Shown here: piece by piece, positions 8,329-17,823 of the stretch | Numbering within the stretch: position 1 is the first letter of the stretch | Layout of the letters: the number at the start of each line of letters is the position of its first letter | NCBI GenBank assembly: GCA_046290435.1 | Contig: JBKAGO010000046.1 | Span: 1 to 64,000, forward strand | Direction: 5' to 3' | From: CAVQUE01 sp046290435 | GTDB taxonomy: Bacteria > Actinomycetota > Acidimicrobiia > Acidimicrobiales > UBA8592 | Length of the DNA stretch: 64,000 nt | Made by a program: the position numbers and the translations under genes | Notes under the pieces: model-generated | The model's database searches: none | What the model saw: only the letters and a program-made list of their open reading frames with translations | Told to the model about the DNA's origin: nothing

Positions 8329-9137
8329 CGTCGCGCGGCGGGGTCCGGCGCGTCCCCCAGCGGCCACCATGGCCGCTGGTGGTGCTCGGGGTGCTCGGCG
8401 CCCTGCTCTTCGCGCTGCCCCTCGCCGGCCTGGTGGCCCGGACGCCGTGGCGGAACCTGCACGAGCTGATCGCATCCGATGTCGTCGTCGACGCGCTGTG
8501 GCTGTCGCTCGTCACGTCGCTGGCCGCCACGGCGCTGTCGCTGATCCTCGGTGTGCCACTGGCGTGGCTGCTGGCACGGGTCGAGTTCCCGGGTCGGCAC
8601 CTGGTCCGGGCCGTGGTCACGCTGCCCATGGTGCTGCCGCCCGTGGTCGGCGGAGCGGCCCTGTTGTTCGCCCTCGGCCGGCGGGGCCTGGTGGGCGAAC
8701 CCATCGAGGAGGCCACCGGCTTCATCCTGCCGTTCTCGATCTGGGGCGTCATCGTGGCCAACACGTTCGTGGCCATGCCGTTCCTCGTCATCACCGTCGA
8801 GGGTGCGCTCGCCGGTATCGACAAGGGCTACGAGCGGGCCGCCGCGACGCTCGGGGCCTCGCGTCTGACGGTGTTCCGCCGGGTGACCCTGCCGATGATC
8901 GGCCCCTCGCTGTGGGCGGGTGCGGTACTGGCCTGGGCCCGGGCGCTGGGCGAGTTCGGGGCCACCGTCACCTTCGCCGGCAACCTGCAGGGCCGCACCC
9001 AGACCCTGCCACTGGCCGTCTTCGTCGCCCTCGAATCCGACCGGGACACCGCAGTGGCGATCAGCCTGGTCCTCGTCGCGGTGTCGCTGGTGGTGCTGGT
9101 GGCGATGCGCGACCGCTGGTGGGGACGGGCCACATGA
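8325..9137 (+). CDS. modB: Molybdate ABC transporter permease
   Basis: A 270-residue permease starting at GTG 8325, which overlaps the modA stop (GTGA). It has about six membrane helices. The cytoplasmic EAA loop, 'YERAAATLGASRLTVFRRVTLPMIGPSLWAGAVLAWARALGEFGATV', contains the EAA-like 'AAATLGAS..G' docking motif for the ATPase and the 'ARALGEFGATV' segment typical of ModB. Longer upstream starts in the same frame lie inside modA and were rejected. It ends in an ATGA overlap with modC, so the three genes are translationally coupled. Confidence 0.95.
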   Translation: MTSRGGVRRVPQRPPWPLVVLGVLGALLFALPLAGLVARTPWRNLHELIASDVVVDALWLSLVTSLAATALSLILGVPLAWLLARVEFPGRHLVRAVVTLPMVLPPVVGGAALLFALGRRGLVGEPIEEATGFILPFSIWGVIVANTFVAMPFLVITVEGALAGIDKGYERAAATLGASRLTVFRRVTLPMIGPSLWAGAVLAWARALGEFGATVTFAGNLQGRTQTLPLAVFVALESDRDTAVAISLVLVAVSLVVLVAMRDRWWGRAT

Positions 9138-10201
9138 GCACCGGCCTCGACGCACGGTTACGGCTGTCGCGCGGCGACACCTTCACCCTCGACATCGAGC
9201 TCGCCATCGGTGCGGGGTCGACCGCAGCGCTGCTGGGCCCCAACGGTTCGGGCAAGTCGACCACGGTCGGGGCGCTCGCCGGGATCCACCCCATCGACGA
9301 GGGTCACATCCGCCTCGGCGACCGGGTGCTCGACGACCCGGTGACCGGGACGTTCGTCGCGCCCGAGCACCGCCGGGTCGGGGTGGTCTTCCAGCGCTAC
9401 CTGCTGTTCGAACACCTCGACGTCACCGACAACGTCGCGTTCGGTCCCGCCTCGGCCGGGCTGCGCCGGCGCCCCGCACGGGCAGCCGCCCGCCGCTGGC
9501 TCGAAGCGCTCGACCTGGCCGACCTCGCCGACCGGCGGCCCTCGCAGCTCTCGGGTGGGCAGGCCCAGCGCGTCGCGCTGGCCCGGACTCTTGCCGCCGA
9601 ACCCGAGGCGCTGCTGCTCGACGAACCCCTCGCCGCCCTCGACGTCGCCACCCGGGCCCAGCTGCGCCGCACCCTGCGGACCCATCTCGACGGCTACCCC
9701 GGACCCCGGCTGCTCATCACCCACGACCCGACCGACGCGTTCCTGCTCGCCGACCGGATCCACGTCATCGAGGACGGCCGCATCACCCAGACCGGCACCC
9801 CCGACCAGATCCGACGCAGCCCCGCCACCACCTATGTCGCTGCTCTCGCCGGGCTCAACCTGCTCACCGGCACCAGCGAGGCCGGCACCATCTCGGTGTG
9901 CGACCATCGGTTGACCCTGCACGCCGCCGACACCCACACCGTCGGCGAGGTCCTCGTCACCATCGCCCCCAACGCCATCGCGCTGCACCTCGAACAACCC
10001 CACGGCAGCCCCCGCAACAGCTGGCCCACGATCGTCGAGGCCGTCGAACCCCTCGGTGAGATCACCCGGGTCACGTTGGGCGAACCCGTGGGGTTGGGCG
10101 TCGACATCACCCCCGGTGCCGCGCAGAGCCTGGCCCTGGTGCCCGGCGCCGCGGTGTGGGCCTCGGTCAAGGCGACCGAGATCTCGGTGAACCCCAGCTG
10201 A
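9134..10201 (+). CDS. modC: Molybdate ABC transporter ATP-binding protein
   Basis: A 355-residue ATPase. Walker A is 'GPNGSGKST' near residue 36, the Q-loop is in 'VGVVFQRYLLFEHLDV', the signature is 'LSGGQAQRVALARTL', Walker B is 'ALLLDEPLAALD', and the switch histidine is in 'LLITHDPTDA'. The last 100 or so residues form a TOBE/Mop-like domain, as in ModC. It closes the modABC operon; after its stop there are about 120 bases without a gene before the DUF1214 gene. It energises high-affinity uptake of molybdate, needed for molybdenum-cofactor enzymes. Confidence 0.95.
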   Translation: MSTGLDARLRLSRGDTFTLDIELAIGAGSTAALLGPNGSGKSTTVGALAGIHPIDEGHIRLGDRVLDDPVTGTFVAPEHRRVGVVFQRYLLFEHLDVTDNVAFGPASAGLRRRPARAAARRWLEALDLADLADRRPSQLSGGQAQRVALARTLAAEPEALLLDEPLAALDVATRAQLRRTLRTHLDGYPGPRLLITHDPTDAFLLADRIHVIEDGRITQTGTPDQIRRSPATTYVAALAGLNLLTGTSEAGTISVCDHRLTLHAADTHTVGEVLVTIAPNAIALHLEQPHGSPRNSWPTIVEAVEPLGEITRVTLGEPVGLGVDITPGAAQSLALVPGAAVWASVKATEISVNPS

Positions 10202-10325
10202 GCGGGATCTGCCACGTCGAGGGCCGAGCGAGCAACAGGAATCGGAGTTCTTCGCAGGCGGGGACGCCGGCCGTGATACCACTTGTCCTGCGCCGCAGTC
10301 GAGCGGCCGGGAGGGGCCGATCGGC

Positions 10326-11411
10326 ATGGACATCGAACAGCAGTGGTCGGCGCTGCGGGATGCGATCGACTTCGCCGTGAGCCGGGTGGTGGACGACGAC
10401 GAGCCGCTGAACGAGCGCGAGGCCGCCGACGGTCACCAGTACGTGCTGCGCGTGCTGCGGGCGGTCAGCGAGAGCGCGCTCATGACGGTCGATCCGCGGC
10501 GTCCCGGCTTCCTGCCGATGCTCGATTCCGTACGTCACCTGGGTGCCGCCGGGCCCGACATCGATTACGACGTCGCCATCCTCGTACCGGGCGGTACCTA
10601 CTGCATCAGCGGCACACGCGGCGGTGCAAGCTATGTCGGGATCGCCGTCTACGCCGGTGCGGGCGCCGGGGGAGCGACGGCCATCGTCGACTCGGTCGAT
10701 GTCGACGACCTCGTCGCCGACGACGGCACGTTCGTCCACGAGGTGCACCACCCCGATGCCGTCCGGGTGATCGTGCGGCAGTACTTCCACGACCGGACCA
10801 CCCAGGAACCGGGCAGCTGGACGATCGAACGCACCGACGAGCCCGCTGGCCGCATCGGGGGCGAGGACGGCGACGGGGGCGCCGGGTCGGCTGCACTGCT
10901 CCCGACATCGGCGTCGGTCGCGGCCCGGGTGGCCAACGCCGCCCGGTCGGTCCGGTGGAATCTGCAGCTCAACCAGCTGTGGACACCCGAGCGGCGGGCG
11001 CAATCGAACGCCTTTGTGCGCCAGACCTCCGACGACATCGTCGCCGCCGTGCCCAACCCCGATGTGCTCTACGCGTTCTCGTGGTGGCGCATCACCGAGG
11101 GCGAGGCCCTGGTGATCGACGTCGATCCGCCCGACAGCCGCTACTGGGCGGTGCAGTTGTGCGACCGCTGGTTCCAGTGCTTCCCCGACCGCCGGTCGAA
11201 CCTGAACGACCGCCAGCTGGTGCCCGAGCCCGACGGTTCGGTCCGCATCGTCGTGGCCGACGGGTATCCCGGCCACCCCAACTGGCTCGACACGAGCGGT
11301 CACCGTGTCGGCACGATCTTCTTCCGCTGGCTCCACGCCGATCCCGACCATCTCCCCACGTGCAGGGTCGTCGCCCACGACGACGTGGCCGGTCTGGCTC
11401 CCGGCGCCTGA
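10326..11411 (+). CDS. DUF1214-type protein, unknown function
   Basis: A 361-residue protein without a signal peptide. The C-terminal third, with 'YWAVQLCDRWFQ', 'LNDRQLVPEPDGSVRIVVAD', 'HPNWLDTSGHRVGTIFFRWLHAD', matches the conserved W-rich pattern of DUF1214 proteins, which are often found near DUF1254 and dehydrogenase genes. The N-terminal half ('GTYCISGTRGG' and similar) resembles the DUF1254-like part of such proteins. Biochemical role unknown. It is monocistronic, ending at a strong hairpin at 11464-11494 that separates it from the convergent binding-protein gene. Confidence 0.7.
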   Translation: MDIEQQWSALRDAIDFAVSRVVDDDEPLNEREAADGHQYVLRVLRAVSESALMTVDPRRPGFLPMLDSVRHLGAAGPDIDYDVAILVPGGTYCISGTRGGASYVGIAVYAGAGAGGATAIVDSVDVDDLVADDGTFVHEVHHPDAVRVIVRQYFHDRTTQEPGSWTIERTDEPAGRIGGEDGDGGAGSAALLPTSASVAARVANAARSVRWNLQLNQLWTPERRAQSNAFVRQTSDDIVAAVPNPDVLYAFSWWRITEGEALVIDVDPPDSRYWAVQLCDRWFQCFPDRRSNLNDRQLVPEPDGSVRIVVADGYPGHPNWLDTSGHRVGTIFFRWLHADPDHLPTCRVVAHDDVAGLAPGA

Positions 11412-11463
11412 CCGTCGGCGGTCGGCGGCGCCGGGCGGGCCGGAGACGCATACCCGAGAACGA

Positions 11464-11494
11464 CAGTGGCCCGGAGCTGAGCTCCGGGCCACTG
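11464..11494. terminator. Bidirectional hairpin terminator
   Basis: CAGTGGCCCGGAGCT at 11464-11478 is followed after one base by its perfect reverse complement at 11480-11494. As RNA this would give a 12-bp stem with a 7-nt loop. It lies between convergent genes. There is no U-tract, as is common in high-GC actinobacteria. Confidence 0.75.
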
Positions 11495-11550
11495 CATCAC
11501 TGGTACTCGGTTCGGATCAGGGCGATGCCGTGATCACGTGAACGCCGTGA

Positions 11551-12783
11551 TCAGCCGACGCCCCACAGGGCGGCGAACTGATCGGCCATGCCGTCGGGGC
11601 CGGGCCAGCCGTTGGTGGCGATCAGCGGCTCGGCGACCTCGGGCGAGGACACGAGGAACGTCGGGAGGATGGCGTTGGCGCGCTCCTCGGTGTTCTCCTG
11701 GCCGATGCTGTGGCGGGCCATGCCGTCGACCATGAGCCAGGCGGAGTAGGGCTTGGGGTTGGCGGTCCAGAACTTGTGCGTCCCGTCGACGATCTCCTGG
11801 AGCACCGCGGCGCTGAAGTCGACACCGACGAGGGTCACCGTGTCGGCGAGGCCGGCGTCGGCGAGGACGCCGGAGACACCACCGGTGAGGCCGTCGAAGG
11901 CGAAGTGGACGTAGTCGATGCTGGGATCGGCCTGGAGGGCGGCCAGCACGGCACCCGGCACGTCGCCGGCCAGGAGCTGGTCGATGGTGACGGCCAGCTC
12001 GTTGAAGGTGCAGTCGGGGCAGTTCGCCTCGTAGGTGGCTGCAGAGGCGTCACGCTCGACGGCGAGGACCTCGAAGTCCGGGATGTTGACCATCAGGGTG
12101 TTGGCCGTACCGCCGGAATCCGCGATGACTGCGTTGGCGATGAGTTCGCCGGCGATCTCGACGGAGGTGTCGTCGCCGCAGTTGACCCAGATGTTGTTCT
12201 CCTCACCGGCGGGATCGGTGGTGTCGAAGCAGCTGAAGAACGCGATGCCGGCTGCGGCGGCCGCATCGATCTGGGCCTGGATGAGCGCCGGCGGGGTGCC
12301 GGTGATGGCGATGTAGTCGACACCGAGGGCGATGGCCTGCTCGAAGCCCGGAGCGGGATCGAAGCTCTGCACGCCGATGACCTCGAGGTTCCACCCGAGG
12401 AGCGCAGTGGCTTCTTCGAAGCCGGGGGTGATGTCCTGGCACGACGGCAGTTCGCACTCGAGCCATGCGACGGTCTTGGTCTCGGGCACCGAGTCGAGCG
12501 GGATGGTCGGGCCGATGGCGGTCGGCGGGGTGGCGTTGGCGTCGACCATCGCCTGGGCGGTAGCGAGACCGTCACCGCCGGCGGGAGCCTCTTCCTCGGC
12601 GGCTGCCTCGTCGTCGGCCGCCGCCTCTTCATCGGTGGCTGCCTCGTCGTCGGCGGAGCCGTCGTCGGTTTCGGCAGCAGGTTCGGTGGCGGCACCGTCG
12701 TCGGATTCGTCGTCACCACCGCACGCGGCGGCTATGAGAGCGAATGCCAGCAGTGCAGCCAGCAACTTCGAGAACTTCGTCAT
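11551..12783 (-). CDS. ABC transporter substrate-binding lipoprotein (periplasmic-binding type 1)
   Basis: A 410-residue lipoprotein. The signal 'LLAALLAFALIAAACGG' ends in a lipobox cysteine, followed by about 45 residues of acidic Ala/Glu/Asp linker ('EEAAADDEAAAEEE') that would span the cell wall. The mature domain has 'KTVAWLECELPSCQDITPGFEEATALLGWNLEVI' and 'FEQAIALGVDYIAITGTP', the pattern of ribose/sugar-binding proteins of the type 1 fold. It is divergent from an ATPase-permease pair of the sugar (CUT2) class, so the three should form one importer. No catabolic sugar genes are nearby, and the ligand is unknown. Confidence 0.85.
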   Translation of the reverse strand: MTKFSKLLAALLAFALIAAACGGDDESDDGAATEPAAETDDGSADDEAATDEEAAADDEAAAEEEAPAGGDGLATAQAMVDANATPPTAIGPTIPLDSVPETKTVAWLECELPSCQDITPGFEEATALLGWNLEVIGVQSFDPAPGFEQAIALGVDYIAITGTPPALIQAQIDAAAAAGIAFFSCFDTTDPAGEENNIWVNCGDDTSVEIAGELIANAVIADSGGTANTLMVNIPDFEVLAVERDASAATYEANCPDCTFNELAVTIDQLLAGDVPGAVLAALQADPSIDYVHFAFDGLTGGVSGVLADAGLADTVTLVGVDFSAAVLQEIVDGTHKFWTANPKPYSAWLMVDGMARHSIGQENTEERANAILPTFLVSSPEVAEPLIATNGWPGPDGMADQFAALWGVG

Positions 12784-12846
12784 GTCTGGTTCTTTCCCCT
12801 CTGAGAGTCCTGGTCGGGCCCCGTAAGAATCGACGGTCGCCCAATT

Positions 12847-12860
12847 GTTGGACGCCCAAC
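12847..12860. promoter_or_regulatory. Candidate operator GTTGG-N4-CCAAC
   Basis: The inverted repeat GTTGG-ACGC-CCAAC sits in the 132-bp divergent gap between the binding protein and the ATPase genes. Another GTTGGAC half-site follows at 12867-12873. No regulator gene is adjacent, so the binder is unknown. Confidence 0.3.
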
Positions 12861-12915
12861 TTCCTCGTTGGACGAGGGAACGCTAGCGTGACCCGGCCGG
12901 AAAGGGTGTGCAGTC

Positions 12916-14460
12916 GTGGCTGAACCGCTTTTGATCATCGAAACACTGTCGAAGGCCTTCCCGGGCCAGGTCGCGCTCGACAATGTCGATCTCGTCGTCC
13001 AGCAGGGCTCCACCCACGCGTTGGTGGGCCAGAACGGGTCGGGCAAGTCGACGCTCATCAAGGTCCTGTGCGGCTATCACGAGCCCACGGGGCCCTCGTC
13101 GGCCACGTACCGCGATCCGTCAACGGGTGCCGTGCGGCCGCTCCGCCTCGGCGATGGTGCTGCTGCGGCCGAGGCCGGCATCCGTTTCGTCCACCAGGAC
13201 CTCGGCCTCGTCCCGGGCCTCGACACCGTCGAGAACATCTGCATGGGCATGGGCTACACCACCGGGCGCGGCGGCCGCATCGACTGGAAGTCCGACCGGC
13301 GCCGGGCCGAGGCCGCGCTGGCCGACCTCGGGTTCACCGACATCGACGTCAAGCAGCCCGTGGGCATGCTCGCCCCGTCGCAGAAGACCGCAGTGGCCAT
13401 CGCCCGCGCGCTCGACGGCTGGGAGGAGGGCGCCAGCCTCCTGGTCCTCGACGAGCCCACCGCCTCGCTGCCCGGTGCCGACGTCGAACGCCTCTTCAGC
13501 GCCATCAGGCGGCTGAAGGCCCGCGGCGTCGCCATCCTCTATGTGTCCCATCACCTCGACGAGGTCTTCGAGATCGCCGACGAGGTCACGGTGTTGCGCG
13601 ACGGCGAACGGATCGCCACGCGCCCCATCGACGGGCTCGATCACGACCAGCTCATCGAGCTCATGATCGGCCACCGCCTCGAGCGCAAACGTCAGACCGA
13701 ACGAGAGAACAGCGATGGTCACGGCGGACTCGAGCTGATCGGCCTGCGTGGGGGCAGCGTTGCCGGCGTCGACCTCCACGTCGAACCCGGCGAGATCGTC
13801 GGCGTCGCCGGTATCACCGGGTCCGGCCGCGAGATGATCGTCCCGCTGGTGACCGGCCAGATCCCGAGCGATGAGGGCTGGGTGCGCGTCGACGGCACGT
13901 ACATCCCCAACTACGCCCCACGCGAAGCCCTTGCCGCCGGCATGGCGTTCCTCGCCGCCGACCGCACCTCCCAGGGAGTCATCCCCCTCCAGGGGGTGCG
14001 CCACAACCTGACCCTCAGCGATCTCAAGCGACACTGGCGTCGCGGCGTCCTGCGTCGACGCGACGAGACCGCCGAGGTCATCGACTGGATCGGCCGCCTG
14101 CGCATCAAGACCTCGGGCCCCGAGAACCCCATCTCCGCTCTCAGTGGCGGCAATCAGCAGAAGGTCCTCTTCGGGCGCAGCCTGCGTCTCGAGCCCAAGG
14201 TGCTCGTCCTCGACGAACCCACCCGGGGCATCGACGTCGGCGCGAAGGAGGAGATCCACATCCTCATCGACCGCGCCGGCGCCGAGGGCGCCGCCGTCCT
14301 GGTCGCGTCGACCGACACCGACGAGTTGGTGCGCCTGGCGCACCGTGTGGTGGTCATGCGCGAGGGCCGGGTCGCCGGCCAACTCAGCGGCGACGAGATG
14401 ACCGTCGAGAACATCGAGCGAGCACAGCTCCAGACCCAGCACAAGGTGACCGCACCATGA
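12916..14460 (+). CDS. Sugar-type ABC transporter ATP-binding protein, two ATPase domains
   Basis: A 514-residue protein with two fused ABC domains, as in RbsA/MglA. The first domain has Walker A 'GQNGSGKST' near residue 38 and Walker B 'LLVLDEPTASL'. Its signature is weak ('LAPSQKTAVAIARAL'). The second domain has a degenerate Walker A in 'GITGSGREM', normal for the family, but a good signature 'LSGGNQQKVLFGRSL' and Walker B 'VLVLDEPTRGID'. The start is GTG at 12916. It overlaps the permease gene by four bases (ATGA). It powers the importer served by the divergent binding protein. Confidence 0.9.
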   Translation: MAEPLLIIETLSKAFPGQVALDNVDLVVQQGSTHALVGQNGSGKSTLIKVLCGYHEPTGPSSATYRDPSTGAVRPLRLGDGAAAAEAGIRFVHQDLGLVPGLDTVENICMGMGYTTGRGGRIDWKSDRRRAEAALADLGFTDIDVKQPVGMLAPSQKTAVAIARALDGWEEGASLLVLDEPTASLPGADVERLFSAIRRLKARGVAILYVSHHLDEVFEIADEVTVLRDGERIATRPIDGLDHDQLIELMIGHRLERKRQTERENSDGHGGLELIGLRGGSVAGVDLHVEPGEIVGVAGITGSGREMIVPLVTGQIPSDEGWVRVDGTYIPNYAPREALAAGMAFLAADRTSQGVIPLQGVRHNLTLSDLKRHWRRGVLRRRDETAEVIDWIGRLRIKTSGPENPISALSGGNQQKVLFGRSLRLEPKVLVLDEPTRGIDVGAKEEIHILIDRAGAEGAAVLVASTDTDELVRLAHRVVVMREGRVAGQLSGDEMTVENIERAQLQTQHKVTAP

Positions 14461-15599
14461 CGATTGCCCCGCCCGAGTCGACCGTCGACACCGACGACGT
14501 CGCCACCGCCCCCACGAGCAGTCGCAGTTGGGTCAACCGGCTCGGCTTCGACCGCTTCAGCGCGCTGTATCTGCTGGGGGCGTTCTTCATCTTCTTCGGA
14601 TTGACCGAGGACCAGTTCCTGGTCTGGAACGGCAGCTTCGAGTTCGTGCTCACCGAGGAGGTGATCGTCGTGATGCTCGCGCTCGCCTTCCTGGTGCCGC
14701 TCACGACGGAGACCTTCGACCTCTCCATCGGCGCCAACATGGCGCTGGCCCTGGTCATCGTGAACAAGATGGCGGTCGAGACCGACGTACCCCACGGTGT
14801 GGGGGCGCTCATCGCCATGGGCGCCTGTCTCGTGATCGGCTGGCTCAATGGCCTGGTCGTCGTCCGATTCGGGGTCAACTCGTTCATCGCCACACTCGGT
14901 ATGAGCCAGGTGGTGGCGGCGCTCATCCGGCTCATCCACGACGGCGGACAGATCACCGGGGCGCTCAGCCAGGGCTATCTCGACTTCGGCAAGGCCGACG
15001 TCTTCAGCTTCACCTGGCCCGGATCCGGGAGCACGATCTCGCTGCCGTTCTACTTCGTCTTCGGGCTCATCGTCGCGGTGCTCATCTGGTACGTGCTCGA
15101 GCACACGCCGGTCGGGCGCCACATGTTCGCGACCGGCGGCAACCGGGAGGCGGCGCGGCTGTCGGGTGTCAACACCGACCGGCTCACCTGGGGTTCGCTC
15201 GTCGCCTCGGCGGGTATCGCCGGGTTTGCCGGACTGATCTACTCGTGGAAGTTCGGGACCTACTCGGCGTCGGTGGGCCCACCGCTGCTGTTCCCGGCGG
15301 TGGCCGCGGTGTTCTTCGGCGCCAGCCAGCTGCGGGGCCGCCCCAACGTCTGGGGCGCGGTCATCGCGGTGTACACGCTGGCCTTCGGCATCAAGGGCAT
15401 CGGCCTGCGCTATCCGCGTGAGATCGCCTGGATGCAGCCGATGTTCGAAGGGGTCACGCTCATCATCGCGGTGGGCATCGCCAGCCGCCAGGGCATCGTC
15501 CGGGTCCGTCGGCGTTCGGAGGAACCGCCCGACGACAAGGCGCCGGTGACACCGGTGCCCTCCTCGGACCTGTCCGAAGAGGGTGCCACCACGCACTGA
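14457..15599 (+). CDS. Sugar-type ABC transporter permease
   Basis: A 380-residue permease of the branched-chain/ribose (BPD_transp_2) type with about ten membrane helices. Motifs include 'PLTTETFDLSIGANMALA', 'GVNSFIATLGM' and the cytoplasmic 'HMFATGGNREAARLSGVNTDRLTW' loop that docks on the ATPase. Both ends are soluble and polar. It is the only permease, so the transporter is probably a homodimer, as in CUT2 systems. A strong hairpin follows the stop codon at once. Confidence 0.9.
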   Translation: MTIAPPESTVDTDDVATAPTSSRSWVNRLGFDRFSALYLLGAFFIFFGLTEDQFLVWNGSFEFVLTEEVIVVMLALAFLVPLTTETFDLSIGANMALALVIVNKMAVETDVPHGVGALIAMGACLVIGWLNGLVVVRFGVNSFIATLGMSQVVAALIRLIHDGGQITGALSQGYLDFGKADVFSFTWPGSGSTISLPFYFVFGLIVAVLIWYVLEHTPVGRHMFATGGNREAARLSGVNTDRLTWGSLVASAGIAGFAGLIYSWKFGTYSASVGPPLLFPAVAAVFFGASQLRGRPNVWGAVIAVYTLAFGIKGIGLRYPREIAWMQPMFEGVTLIIAVGIASRQGIVRVRRRSEEPPDDKAPVTPVPSSDLSEEGATTH

Positions 15600-15602
15600 C
15601 GG

Positions 15603-15632
15603 ATCACCCCCGGCGCCGCCGCCGGGGGTGAT
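15603..15632 (+). terminator. Hairpin terminator after ABC permease
   Basis: ATCACCCCCGGC (15603-15614) pairs with GCCGGGGGTGAT (15621-15632) across a 6-base loop; a short TT follows. It begins four bases after the permease stop codon. Confidence 0.8.
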
Positions 15633-15685
15633 TTCGTCGACCGGGCAGGTTGACGGTCCGTTGCGTCGGGTAGAGGCGGCGGGCC

Positions 15686-16939
15686 ATGGAGTATCCCTTC
15701 GTCCTCGCTGTGCTCGGCATCGCCGTGCTCGCCGCCGCCGTCCTGCCCAGACCACTGCAGCGCCTTCCGCTGTCGATACCGATCCTCGCCGTCGGCGTCG
15801 GCGCGCTGATGTTCTCGTTGCCGCTGGGCCTCGAGGGCCCGCGTCCGGGCGCCGACGACGACATCGCCGAACGGGTGACCGAACTGGTCGTCATCATCTC
15901 GCTGACGGGGGCGGGCCTGAAGCTGCGACGTCCGGTCGGCTGGCGGAGTTGGGCGACCACCTGGCGCCTCCTCGCCATCACGATGCCGTTGACCGTTGCG
16001 GCGATCGCCGTGCTGGGAGTGATCGGGCTGGGGTTGCCGCTGGCGGCGGCCGTGCTGTTGGGTGCGGTGTTGGCACCGACCGATCCGGTCCTGGCGTCGG
16101 AGGTCCAGCTGCCGGGGCCCGATGATCGCGCCGTGGGTCCGGGCGAGCCGATCCGGTTCGCCCTGACGTCGGAGGCCGGACTGAACGACGGCCTGGCCTT
16201 CCCGCTCACCAACCTGGCCATCGCGATGGCCGTCGGAGGCGACTGGTTCGTCGGCTGGTTCGTCGATGACGTCGTCGTCAAGCTGACGATCGGTCTGGTG
16301 GTCGGGATCGTGCTGGGCCGCGTCATCGGCTGGCTGACGTTCGCTCGTGGCCGTCGCTACACGTTCGCCCGTTCGGGCGAAGGCCTCGTTGCCTTCGGCA
16401 TCACGTTGGCGGTCTACGGGCTGGCCGAGACCCTCCACGGTTACGGATTCCTGGCGGTCTTCGTCGCAGCCGTCACGCTCCGCCAGCGTGAGTCCACCCA
16501 TGAGTTCTACGGCGTGATGCACGACTTCGCCGACACGCTCGAACGGATCGCCAGCCTCGCGTTCCTGCTGCTGCTCGGGGGAGCGGCGGTCGACGGAGCG
16601 CTCGACCAGCTGACGGTCGGCGGCGCTGCGGTGGGTATCGCCGTGGTGTTGATCGTGCGGCCGCTGAAAGGCTGGATCGGCCTGCTCGGCAGTGACGAGA
16701 CGGCGGCGTCGAAGATGGCCATAGCGTTCTTCGGCATCCGCGGGATGGGAACCATCTACTACCTGGCCCACGCCGTGAACGAGGAGTTCTTCCTCGCGGC
16801 GCGCCAGGTCTGGGCGGTCGCGGTGTTCACGATCCTGGTGTCGATCGTCGTCCACGGGGTGAGCGCCGGTCCCGTGCTGGCCCGCCTGGAGCGGGGCCAG
16901 CAGTCCCGGCGGCGCGCTTCGGGACCCATGACCTCCTAG
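15686..16939 (+). CDS. Cation/proton antiporter (CPA family)
   Basis: A 417-residue protein with about twelve membrane helices. It has 'LGAVLAPTDPVLASEVQ', matching the conserved 'aPTDPV' with the ion-binding aspartate of CPA1/CPA2 exchangers, and 'ALTSEAGLNDGLAFPLTNL', the 'EaglNDg' segment of Na+/H+ antiporters. The conserved arginine region 'FFGIRGMGTIYYLAHA' is present near the C-terminus. Likely function is Na+(K+)/H+ exchange at the plasma membrane. It is alone, with a short hairpin directly at its stop codon. Confidence 0.92.
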   Translation: MEYPFVLAVLGIAVLAAAVLPRPLQRLPLSIPILAVGVGALMFSLPLGLEGPRPGADDDIAERVTELVVIISLTGAGLKLRRPVGWRSWATTWRLLAITMPLTVAAIAVLGVIGLGLPLAAAVLLGAVLAPTDPVLASEVQLPGPDDRAVGPGEPIRFALTSEAGLNDGLAFPLTNLAIAMAVGGDWFVGWFVDDVVVKLTIGLVVGIVLGRVIGWLTFARGRRYTFARSGEGLVAFGITLAVYGLAETLHGYGFLAVFVAAVTLRQRESTHEFYGVMHDFADTLERIASLAFLLLLGGAAVDGALDQLTVGGAAVGIAVVLIVRPLKGWIGLLGSDETAASKMAIAFFGIRGMGTIYYLAHAVNEEFFLAARQVWAVAVFTILVSIVVHGVSAGPVLARLERGQQSRRRASGPMTS

Positions 16940-16959
16940 AACCTCGCCTCACGAGGTTC
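16939..16959 (+). terminator. Hairpin at antiporter stop codon
   Basis: GAACCTCG (16939-16946) and CGAGGTTC (16952-16959) form an 8-bp stem with a 5-base loop that begins at the last base of the TAG stop codon. Intrinsic terminator, without a U-tract. Confidence 0.6.
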
Positions 16960-17040
16960 GGCGACCACCGGGCGCGGTTGCACGGAACCTTCACATCGGA
17001 CGCGGGACTTCTGCACCCGGGATCCGTACTCTCGGTCCCC

Positions 17041-17823
17041 ATGGGTGCAGTGATCCTGATCATCGAGGACGAGATCGACATCGCCGATCTCGTGGCGGCA
17101 CGGCTGCGGAGCGAGGGCCACGAGGTCCACGTCGCCGTCGACGGGCCGAGCGGTGTCGACCGCTGCACGGCGCTCGGGCCCGATCTCGTGGTGCTCGACC
17201 TGATGCTGCCGGGCCTCGACGGCCTCGAGGTGTGCCGTCGGATCCAGCGTGGCGGGCGCGTGCCGGTGATCATGTTGACCGCCAAGGACGACGAGACCGA
17301 CATGCTGGTGGGCCTCGGGGTCGGTGCGGACGACTACCTCACCAAGCCGTTCAGCCCCCGCGAGCTGGTGGCCCGGGTCGCGGCGGTGTTGCGGCGGGTG
17401 GGGGAGGACCGTCCCCGGCCCGATCGGATGTTCCTGGGCGACGTCACCATCGACGTCGCGCAACGCCGGGTCACCCGCAGCGGCGAGATCGTCCACCTCA
17501 CACCCACCGAGTTCGACCTGCTCCGGGCGCTCGCCGTCGCCGACGGTGCGGTGCTGTCGAGGACCCAGCTGCTGACCGAGGTGTGGGGCTACCGCGACGG
17601 TTCGGGTGCCCGCACCGTCGACAGCCACGTGCGGGCGGTGCGGCGCAAGCTCGGCGAGGAGCTCATCCGCACGGTTCACACCGTGGGCTACGCCCTCGAC
17701 GTGTCCCGGGGCGAGGCGGCCGACGGCGAGATCGGCACAGCCCTCGACGGCGGCGCAGTTCTCGATGACGGCGCAGTGCTCGACGCCGGCGATGCAGCGT
17801 TCGACGGCGGGGCCCGACCGTGA
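17041..17823 (+). CDS. OmpR-type response regulator
   Basis: A 260-residue two-component response regulator. The receiver domain has the acidic pair E9/D10, the phospho-acceptor D53 in 'LVVLDLMLPGLDG', and the conserved 'MLTAKDD' lysine. The C-terminal winged helix ('LHLTPTEFDLLRALAVADGAVLSRTQLLTEVWGY') is of the OmpR/PhoB type. The ATG at 17041 is eight bases after TACTCT. The frame continues upstream but would add non-conserved residues. The last 25 or so residues are an in-frame repeat (LDGGAV / LDDGAV / LDAGDAA / FDGGA) absent from the normal family. It overlaps its kinase gene by GTGA. Confidence 0.93.
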   Translation: MGAVILIIEDEIDIADLVAARLRSEGHEVHVAVDGPSGVDRCTALGPDLVVLDLMLPGLDGLEVCRRIQRGGRVPVIMLTAKDDETDMLVGLGVGADDYLTKPFSPRELVARVAAVLRRVGEDRPRPDRMFLGDVTIDVAQRRVTRSGEIVHLTPTEFDLLRALAVADGAVLSRTQLLTEVWGYRDGSGARTVDSHVRAVRRKLGEELIRTVHTVGYALDVSRGEAADGEIGTALDGGAVLDDGAVLDAGDAAFDGGARP